A stretch of DNA of 64,000 bases from Mesorhizobium ciceri WSM4083 (GTDB lineage: Bacteria > Pseudomonadota > Alphaproteobacteria > Rhizobiales > Rhizobiaceae). The stretch spans positions 1,087,949 to 1,151,948 of the forward strand of contig NZ_KI912610.1 in the NCBI RefSeq assembly GCF_000519305.1, read 5' to 3'. The position numbers and the translations under genes were made by a program. Shown here in pieces: positions 58,119-64,000 of the stretch; the first letter of the stretch is position 1; each line of letters opens with the position of its first letter. The notes under the pieces were generated by a model. The model worked only from the letters and a program-made list of their open reading frames with translations. It was not told the origin of the DNA and searched no databases.

Positions 58119-61100
58119 GCCTCCCCTCCCTCGTCGCCGGCATCGCCGCCTGCCGACCATTCGAGCACGCGGGCAAGATGGTCGTAATCGCCATCCGTCT
58201 CGCCTTCGCGGAACGGCAGCGCGCGCGACAGGTAGCCGGTCGCCGGGTCAGCATAGTGGATCAGCAGCTTTTCCAGCCGCGCCCAGGCCTCTTCGGCAAG
58301 ATCGGTCGCGGTCCGCGGCTGGCGGTTGTGTTCGAGGATGGATTCCTCGAACACCTCGCCATTCGGCTTCAGCCTGATGAAGGCCAGTTGAGAGGGCGCG
58401 CGCGCGCCCAGATCCTTGAAGGCGCCGCGCCTGAGCAGCGCGCCCTCCAACGCCAGTTGCGGCGCAAGCAGTGTGTGCGCCTGCGCCTTGGACGGCGAGG
58501 AGCCGGTCTTGTAATCCAGTATATCGGCCATGCCGCCGGCCAGCAGATCGACCCGGTCGGCGTAGCCGGACAGAGTCACGCCGGATTGGCCCACGACAGT
58601 CTTGCCGGCGCGCTCCTCGGCATGGCGCCTTGTCACCGCATCGGCGCGCGTGCGCTCCCACTCGATTATGTTGGCGGCGAGTTTCTCGAAGCGCGGCCAC
58701 CACACCGCCTCGACATCGGCCGGAAGTGCGGCTTCGGCGAAACAGGCGCGGCCTGCAGCGATGAGGCCGGCAAGCGCATCGGGGGTGCGCGGATCGGCGA
58801 CGCTGCCTGAGAACAGGTGCAGAATGGCGTGAAACAGCGTGCCGCGCTCGGCCGCACCGGGGTCGCGGATGACCGGATCGAGCGCCATCAGGCCGAGGAT
58901 GCGTCTTGCATAGACGGCGTAGGGATCGCGGCGCAGGGTCTCGATCTCGGTGACCGAGAAATGCGTGGGGCGCACCGACAGCGGCGGCTTCGGCTGCGGC
59001 CGTGGCGCGAAATCCTGCCTTGCGCCGGTATCCAGCGCACGTGTCCAGGTAAGCAGTTCGTCGCCACGCCGGCGCAAATCCGCTGCCTGGTCGCTGCCGA
59101 TGAAGGTCAGCAGCCGCTGCAGCCAGCGCGACGGCACGGCAGGTGCATCGCCGGAACGCGCCGAGCGGGACAGCACCACCTTCCCAGCGCCCATGGCCAT
59201 CTGGAAATCATGCGCGGCAAGGCCGATGCGCCGCTCGGGCGGTTCGAGGTCGATGCCGATCTTCATCAGCCGCGACATGAAGCGGTCGCTCTCGGGCTTG
59301 CGCGGCCATACGCCCTCGTTGAGCCCGCCGATGACCAGCGTGTCGACAGTCTGCAAGCGCGCTTCCAGCGCGCCCCATATGGCGATGTTCCGGTCGGTGC
59401 CTTGTGCCGGCTTGACCGTTTCAGGCGCGATCAGCGCCGCCATGATATCGGGCCACTCGGTCGCCGCGAAGGACAGCGAAGCCGAAGCCGCGACCAGCCC
59501 GCGCAGCAGTTCGGCAAGCTTCTCGCCGGCGTCACCGGCATAGAGTTCGCCAAGGCCACCGTCGGCGGTGCGGCCGAGATTTTCGAGTGCCACGACACTG
59601 GCCCTGACAAGCGCGGCAAGGTCGGCGTCGTCCCGGCCTCGGAAGGCTGCGAGCGGCGCCAGCGCCTGCTTGAGACGTTCGAGCAAATTCCGCGCAGTTT
59701 CGATAGAGCGCACGGTCAGCCGGGAAAACCAGAAGGGCTGCCGGCTGCCGCTGCCGAGGCCGGTGAGGCGGGCTTCGAACAGTTCCGGTAGCGAAACGAT
59801 GTCGGGGCGGCCGGTGCCGCCGCGCAGCGCCACCAGTTCGATCAGCTCCGCCGCGTGGCGCACATCGGCCCGTTCGAGGCCGAGGCCGAGCAGCGGATGC
59901 TTGAGCAGCGACAACAGGCCAACCGGATCGTCTGGCCGGAACAGCGCCTCGAGCGCCAGCCTGAGCAGGCTGGCCGCCGGGGTGTTGGCGAGCGGCGTGC
60001 CACCGGAATCGTCGGCGACGACGCCGAAGCGCTGGAGCTCGATCGAGACGCGTCGCGCCAATGCGCGGTCGCCGGTGACGAGAGCCGCCCTTTGGCCGGG
60101 CTGTTCGACCGCGCGCTTGAGCGCGACGGCGATGGCGACAGCTTCATCACGTTCGCTGGCAGCTTCGAGCAAGGTCACCTCGGCGAAGGCGCCGGCAATG
60201 TCGGACGCCGGGAAACCGGCACGTGTCTCGGCCCAGAGTTCGGTGGTTTCGGCCGGCCGCAGCGCTTCGCCGACAAGGGCGGCGCGAAGCGCCAGTCGCG
60301 GTTCGGCCACGCCAATCTCCTCGACATCGCCGCGCAGCACGCCGACTTTGCCGATCAACCTGGCCAAACCATATTGCGGGTGGCCGAGCACGGCTGGACG
60401 CGCGCCGGGCGCGGCGATTGCCTGGAACGACGCTTCGTCCAGCGTACGGTCGAGGCCGGGCAGCACGATGGCGCCGCCGGGCAGGCGCGCGATCGCGGCA
60501 AGCAGTTCGGCCGTGGCGGGTATCGAGCCGGTCGAGCCTGCGGCGATGACCGGGCCAGCGGGCGGATTGCGCTGCAGCCGCGCCGCCTCGGCGCGGATCA
60601 GCGCGCTGCGATGCGCGGCCGGATTGGAGCGGTCGCTTTCCGCGAGGAATTTCGGCCAGGCTTCGGTGACGATGCCGAGGAATTCGAGGGTCACCTGCCA
60701 CCATCCGGCAAGGTTGCCGGTCACCAGATCGGTGAGCTTGGCCCAGTCCGTTCCTTCCGTCTCGATCTCGTCCATCAGCCGGGCAAGATCGCGCGCCAGC
60801 CAGATTGCGTCGGCGGTGGAAGCCGGGATGACGATCTCCTCGGCGAAAAGGGCGGCGACATGCGCCGGTAGCCGGCGTTTCCAGGCCCGAACCAGCGGCG
60901 TCAGCAGCAACAGGCGTTCGGTTGCCGAAATCGGCGGCGCGAGATCGATGGCTGCCGATGCCTCGGTCTCGAACGCGGCCTCATCCTCGTCGAACTCGCC
61001 CAGTGGCCGGATGACCGGCAGGATTGCCGAACCGCCGCCGCCGCGTGCCGCCAGGCTGTCGACGAAGACACCCCGCAAGGCACGCGCGGCACGGCGTGTC

Positions 61101-61249
61101 GGCACGTAGATGGTGACATCGGCCAAAGCGAGCGGGTCGCCGTCAAATCGGAACCCCGGCACGAGGCGACCGGCAAGCAGCGCCTCGGCAAGCGTCGGCA
61201 GAAACGGCGCTCCGGGCGGGATCGAGAAAACGCGGCTGGAGCCGCTCAT
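58115..61249 (-). CDS. addB: Double-strand break repair protein AddB
   Basis: A 1044-residue second subunit of AddAB. The N-terminus has the UvrD-like fold without a clean Walker A (TIYVPTRRAARALRG). The nuclease is near the C-terminus (GYADRVDLLAGGMADILDYKTGSSPSKAQ). I see no [4Fe-4S] cysteine set. The start at 61249 gives SGSSRVFSIPPGAPFLPTLAEALL. The frame stays open for 114 more codons within the murU gene, and those were rejected. Its start overlaps the murU stop by 4 nt. Confidence 0.95.
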   Translation of the reverse strand: MSGSSRVFSIPPGAPFLPTLAEALLAGRLVPGFRFDGDPLALADVTIYVPTRRAARALRGVFVDSLAARGGGGSAILPVIRPLGEFDEDEAAFETEASAAIDLAPPISATERLLLLTPLVRAWKRRLPAHVAALFAEEIVIPASTADAIWLARDLARLMDEIETEGTDWAKLTDLVTGNLAGWWQVTLEFLGIVTEAWPKFLAESDRSNPAAHRSALIRAEAARLQRNPPAGPVIAAGSTGSIPATAELLAAIARLPGGAIVLPGLDRTLDEASFQAIAAPGARPAVLGHPQYGLARLIGKVGVLRGDVEEIGVAEPRLALRAALVGEALRPAETTELWAETRAGFPASDIAGAFAEVTLLEAASERDEAVAIAVALKRAVEQPGQRAALVTGDRALARRVSIELQRFGVVADDSGGTPLANTPAASLLRLALEALFRPDDPVGLLSLLKHPLLGLGLERADVRHAAELIELVALRGGTGRPDIVSLPELFEARLTGLGSGSRQPFWFSRLTVRSIETARNLLERLKQALAPLAAFRGRDDADLAALVRASVVALENLGRTADGGLGELYAGDAGEKLAELLRGLVAASASLSFAATEWPDIMAALIAPETVKPAQGTDRNIAIWGALEARLQTVDTLVIGGLNEGVWPRKPESDRFMSRLMKIGIDLEPPERRIGLAAHDFQMAMGAGKVVLSRSARSGDAPAVPSRWLQRLLTFIGSDQAADLRRRGDELLTWTRALDTGARQDFAPRPQPKPPLSVRPTHFSVTEIETLRRDPYAVYARRILGLMALDPVIRDPGAAERGTLFHAILHLFSGSVADPRTPDALAGLIAAGRACFAEAALPADVEAVWWPRFEKLAANIIEWERTRADAVTRRHAEERAGKTVVGQSGVTLSGYADRVDLLAGGMADILDYKTGSSPSKAQAHTLLAPQLALEGALLRRGAFKDLGARAPSQLAFIRLKPNGEVFEESILEHNRQPRTATDLAEEAWARLEKLLIHYADPATGYLSRALPFREGETDGDYDHLARVLEWSAGGDAGDEGGEA

Positions 61250-61974
61250 TGCGACTCGATGAGCGCACCGGCGACCGCCGCTTCCGCGAGCGGTACGGCA
61301 TCGGGCGTGCCGACGGTGATCCAGTGGCCATGCATGGGCATGCCGAACAGGCGGCCGGCCGCGATGGCGGAATCGAAATAGGCGTTCAGCGAGTGCGGCC
61401 CGGCCGGTGCACCCTCGAACAGGCGCGGATGGACGATCGCCGCGCCGGCATAGATCAGCCCCGCCGGATCCCCCTTTGAACGCCGCAAGCCGCCGTCCGG
61501 CGCCACCAGGAAATCGGTGCTGCCGCAGTGTCCGGTCGCCTGTTGGAGATCCGCCAGCATCAGCAGAATATCCATTTTCGCTGCGTCCCATGCAAGGGCG
61601 AGGCGCTGGAGATTGAGAGGACCGTCATCGATCCAGAAGGTGTCGGCGTTGAGGATGTAGAAAGGCTGATCGCCCAGTTCGGGCAACGCCTTGACGATGC
61701 CGCCGGCGGAATCGAGCAGTTGTTCGCTCTCATCGGAAATGACGATTTTTGGCGCGCGGCGGGCAGTGACATGGGCGACGATCTGTTCGGGAAAGTAGTG
61801 GACGTTGACGACCGCCTTGCCGACGCCGGCGGCGGCCAGGCTGTCGAGGCTCCAGTCGAGCAATGTCTTGCCGGCTATCCTGACCAGCGGCTTGGGGATG
61901 GTGTCGGTGATCGGCCGCATGCGTTTGCCAAGCCCGGCTGCGAGTACGATGGCGGTGTCCGGTCCTGCTGTCAC
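61246..61974 (-). CDS. murU: MurNAc-1-phosphate uridylyltransferase-like enzyme
   Basis: A 242-residue nucleotidyltransferase. LAAGLGKRMRP(x)9PLV is the nucleotide loop and lysine at residues 11-31, with NADTF as the metal-binding site. In the AmgK-MurU recycling route this enzyme makes UDP-MurNAc from MurNAc-1-phosphate and UTP, bypassing de novo synthesis and fosfomycin block. The kinase partner is the adjacent upstream gene, sharing a 4-nt overlap, which makes this assignment better than a generic sugar nucleotidyltransferase. Confidence 0.88.
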   Translation of the reverse strand: MTAGPDTAIVLAAGLGKRMRPITDTIPKPLVRIAGKTLLDWSLDSLAAAGVGKAVVNVHYFPEQIVAHVTARRAPKIVISDESEQLLDSAGGIVKALPELGDQPFYILNADTFWIDDGPLNLQRLALAWDAAKMDILLMLADLQQATGHCGSTDFLVAPDGGLRRSKGDPAGLIYAGAAIVHPRLFEGAPAGPHSLNAYFDSAIAAGRLFGMPMHGHWITVGTPDAVPLAEAAVAGALIESQ

Positions 61975-63482
61975 AGCGCTCGCTCCTCCAGTAAACCGTG
62001 AGCGTCGTAGAACTCGCGCAGGCTTGCCAGCGCCGGATGAGACAATGCCCGGCGCAGATAGTCGCGAATGCGCGGCAGGTGCTTCAGATAATAGGGCTTG
62101 CCGTCGCGTTTTTCGAGGCGGACGAAGATGCCGAGGATCTTGGAATTTCGCTGCGCCGCCATGATGGCGTAGGATTCCAGGAAGCTTGCCTCGTCGAAAG
62201 CCCCGGCTGTGTGGCGCGCTGCGACATAGGCATCCAGCGTCTGTTTCTCGATCTCGGGCGACATCGTAACACGCGCGTCCATGGCGAGCGAGGCGACGTC
62301 ATAGGCGCAAGGGCCGATCAGCGCATCCTGGAAATCGACGATGCCCAGCCGATCATGCCCTGAACGGTCGCCGCGCCAGATGATATTGGGTGAATGGAAG
62401 TCGCGCAGCATCAGCGTGACCTCGCGGCCTTGCAGCCGGTCGAGCAGCGCATTCCATTGCTTGTGGTAACCGGCGCGCAAGCTCTCGCTTGCCGGAGCGC
62501 CAGTGATTGCCGGCACGTACCAGTCGACCAGCAGATCGGCTTCGATCATCATGGCGTCGCGGTCGAAAGGCGGCACATCGTGGAAGCCGCCTTGCCCTGT
62601 TTCCAGGCGCTGCGGCCAGGCCCTGCCATGCATCATGGCCAGCAGCTCGGCCGCTGCCGCGCAGCGCTCGGCCAGCGGCTGGCCATCGCCGCCGAGGAAA
62701 CCTTCGGAACCAAGATGTTCGAGCAGCAGGAAACCTTGCTCCTGGTCCTCGGCATGGATTTCCGGAACGCTGACGCCGCCTTGCTTCAAGGCGCGGTCGA
62801 TGGCAACGAAGGCGGAGACCGACTGGGCGGTGTGCGCGATCTCGGCATAGGGCTTGCCGTCGCGAACCGGCGGACCGAGCACCAGCCGCGGCGAGTTCAT
62901 CAAGACCCGAGGCTTCTGGTCCGGCAACGAAACGATCTCGTAGGAGCGGGCTGAAGCATCGCCGATGAAATGGCGGCGCTGCGCTTGCGCCCAGCCGGCG
63001 TTCACGAGAAAGTCGCGCATGGCCAGCGATCGTGCCGCCCGATCGAAGGCATCACCCTGCCCCGACAATCGCGCCAACCGGCCGTCGCCATGCAGGACGA
63101 GCTCGATCAGGACCGTGGTTTTCGGCAGATGGGCTTCCGCCCGTTCCGGCCATTCGACCAAAGCAGCACCCTGCGCCAGGGCCTCGTCGAACCCAAGCTC
63201 ATCGATCTCGTCCGCCGAGGACAGGCGGTAGAGATCGAAATGATGGACCGGAATGCGGGTGTCGTAGCTCTGCACCAATGTGAAGGTCGGGCTCGGAACG
63301 TCGAGACCGGCATCGTCGGCCAGGGTCCTGATCAAGGCCCGCGCCAGCGTCGACTTGCCGGCGCCGAGATCGCCCTTGAGGGCAAGCACGTCGCCTGGGC
63401 GCAGCGACAACGCAAGATCCTCGCCCAGCCGCGCTGTGTGTGTTTCGTCGGCGAGTAAACGCTCCAGCACCAATCCCGTCAT
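61971..63482 (-). CDS. tsaE: TsaE-AmgK fusion: tRNA t6A ATPase plus sugar kinase
   Basis: A 503-residue two-domain protein. Residues 1-150 are TsaE (YjeE), with Walker A GDLGAGKST at 37-45 and PSPTFTLVQSY, the ATPase for N6-threonylcarbamoyladenosine on tRNA. Residues about 165-503 are an aminoglycoside-phosphotransferase-fold kinase (MLRDFHSPNIIWR, GIVDFQDALIGPCAYDVASL), like AmgK, which phosphorylates MurNAc and GlcNAc at the anomeric position. The next gene is MurU-like, completing the recycling route. Start at 63482; the sensor kinase stop is 8 bp upstream. Confidence 0.92.
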   Translation of the reverse strand: MTGLVLERLLADETHTARLGEDLALSLRPGDVLALKGDLGAGKSTLARALIRTLADDAGLDVPSPTFTLVQSYDTRIPVHHFDLYRLSSADEIDELGFDEALAQGAALVEWPERAEAHLPKTTVLIELVLHGDGRLARLSGQGDAFDRAARSLAMRDFLVNAGWAQAQRRHFIGDASARSYEIVSLPDQKPRVLMNSPRLVLGPPVRDGKPYAEIAHTAQSVSAFVAIDRALKQGGVSVPEIHAEDQEQGFLLLEHLGSEGFLGGDGQPLAERCAAAAELLAMMHGRAWPQRLETGQGGFHDVPPFDRDAMMIEADLLVDWYVPAITGAPASESLRAGYHKQWNALLDRLQGREVTLMLRDFHSPNIIWRGDRSGHDRLGIVDFQDALIGPCAYDVASLAMDARVTMSPEIEKQTLDAYVAARHTAGAFDEASFLESYAIMAAQRNSKILGIFVRLEKRDGKPYYLKHLPRIRDYLRRALSHPALASLREFYDAHGLLEERAL

Positions 63483-63490
63483 CGAGCGCG

Positions 63491-64000
63491 CTACTCGGCC
63501 GCGGCGCGGATGCCCGGCATGTCTGGAAAGGTGCAGATGACGGTCGTGCCCTTGTCCTTGCCGGTTTCGATGCGAACGCTGCCGCCATGCAGCTCGACGA
63601 AGCTCTTGACTATCGACAGGCCAAGGCCGGCGCCGCGCCGGCGGCCGCCATTGGCGCGCGGCTCGAAACGGCGGAACACCGAATCGAGCACATCCGGCGG
63701 CATGCCGGGACCGTCGTCATGAACCGAGAATTCCACCCCGTCCGCCAGATGGCGGCAGGTGAGCCGGATGATGCTGGCTTCCGGAGCGTAATTGGCGGCG
63801 TTGCTGAGCAGATTGTAGAGGATCTGGCGGACGCGGACCTCATCGCCGTGAAACGTCTTCGGCGCCGCGATGGCGTCCACCTGGAGACTGATCGAATGCT
63901 CTTCCAGCCGGTCGGCCACCAGCTCGGCCGCAGCGGCGATGGTGCGATCGACCTGCACCTCGGAAATGTCGAGCTGCATGATGCCGGCGTCCACCGTCGC
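63491..64000 (-). CDS. Sensor histidine kinase, C-terminal part (5 prime end outside the window)
   Basis: The last 169 or so codons of a histidine kinase; the 5 prime end is beyond the right edge. Visible are the N-box LYNLLSNAANYAPE, G1 DDGPGMP, F-box VFRRFEPR and G2 GAGLGLSIVKSFVELHGG of a HATPase_c domain. All ATP-binding motifs look intact. In other alphaproteobacteria the gene upstream of tsaE-amgK is often a PAS-rich kinase of the DivL/PleC sort; the phosphorylated His or the DivL Tyr cannot be seen here. Confidence 0.88.
   Translation of the reverse strand, partial: ATVDAGIMQLDISEVQVDRTIAAAAELVADRLEEHSISLQVDAIAAPKTFHGDEVRVRQILYNLLSNAANYAPEASIIRLTCRHLADGVEFSVHDDGPGMPPDVLDSVFRRFEPRANGGRRRGAGLGLSIVKSFVELHGGSVRIETGKDKGTTVICTFPDMPGIRAAAE

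Noticed and set aside
61250..61591. 114-residue N-terminal extension of AddB
   Set aside because: It lies entirely inside murU in another frame, is Arg/Gly-rich, and the ATG at 61249 overlaps the murU stop properly.

Overview
The window is GC-rich chromosomal DNA from an alphaproteobacterium of the Rhizobiales, most likely Mesorhizobium or a close relative. This rests on the gene content (trpF-trpB-trpA-accD-folC; tsaE/amgK-murU-addB-addA; a DUF2852 gene; an AccD without zinc-finger cysteines) and on intergenic repeat families that I recall as common in Mesorhizobium. The genus was not verified by any search. Coding density is high. I see no phage, insertion sequence, rRNA, tRNA or CRISPR array.

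Layout. 0-3.7 kb: three GT-A glycosyltransferases (two are tandem paralogues) and a large nucleotidyltransferase-fold protein, probably the edge of a surface-polysaccharide cluster. 3.7-4.4 kb: a VapBC-type toxin-antitoxin pair with a perfect inverted-repeat operator candidate. 4.5-11.6 kb: molybdenum oxidoreductase plus flavin reductase, a DegP/DegQ protease, an MBL hydrolase coupled to a PPi-type phosphofructokinase, a lipoprotein-like L,D-transpeptidase, a small secreted peptide and a LysE exporter. 11.7-14.5 kb: an autotransporter adhesin with a repeat passenger and a Pro-rich linker. 14.7-20.6 kb: a TTC38-like protein, xylB, an NTF2-like gene, xylA, a GNAT enzyme and a small unknown gene.

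20.6-28.4 kb: a regulated catabolic operon for carnitine/gamma-butyrobetaine. A divergent GlxA/CdhR-type regulator faces BKACE, an HD-domain protein, carnitine dehydrogenase, an acyl-CoA dehydrogenase, an ADP-forming acyl-CoA synthetase and an enoyl-CoA hydratase. The set could take gamma-butyrobetaine through CoA esters to carnitine, then dehydrocarnitine, then betainyl-CoA plus acetoacetate. The HD protein has no assigned step, and I consider this the most interesting system in the window. 28.6-36.7 kb: accessory oxidoreductases, hydrolases and regulators separated by large inverted intergenic repeats.

36.8-43.8 kb: the translation cluster infC - two isoprenylcysteine-methyltransferase-like genes - rpmI - rplT - pheS - GFA gene - pheT, on the minus strand. 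It has an ATT-start infC and unusual inserted genes. 44-47.6 kb: alpha/beta hydrolase, BenE transporter, DUF2852 protein and YgjP-type metallopeptidase. 47.7-52.9 kb: tryptophan genes, accD and folC. 52.9-54.5 kb: a VOC protein, an orphan antitoxin, a cupin and thioredoxin. 54.6-64 kb (minus strand): a sensor kinase (cut by the window end), a TsaE-AmgK fusion, MurU, AddB and AddA, the last four linked by 4-nt overlaps. They cover tRNA modification, cell-wall recycling and double-strand-break repair.
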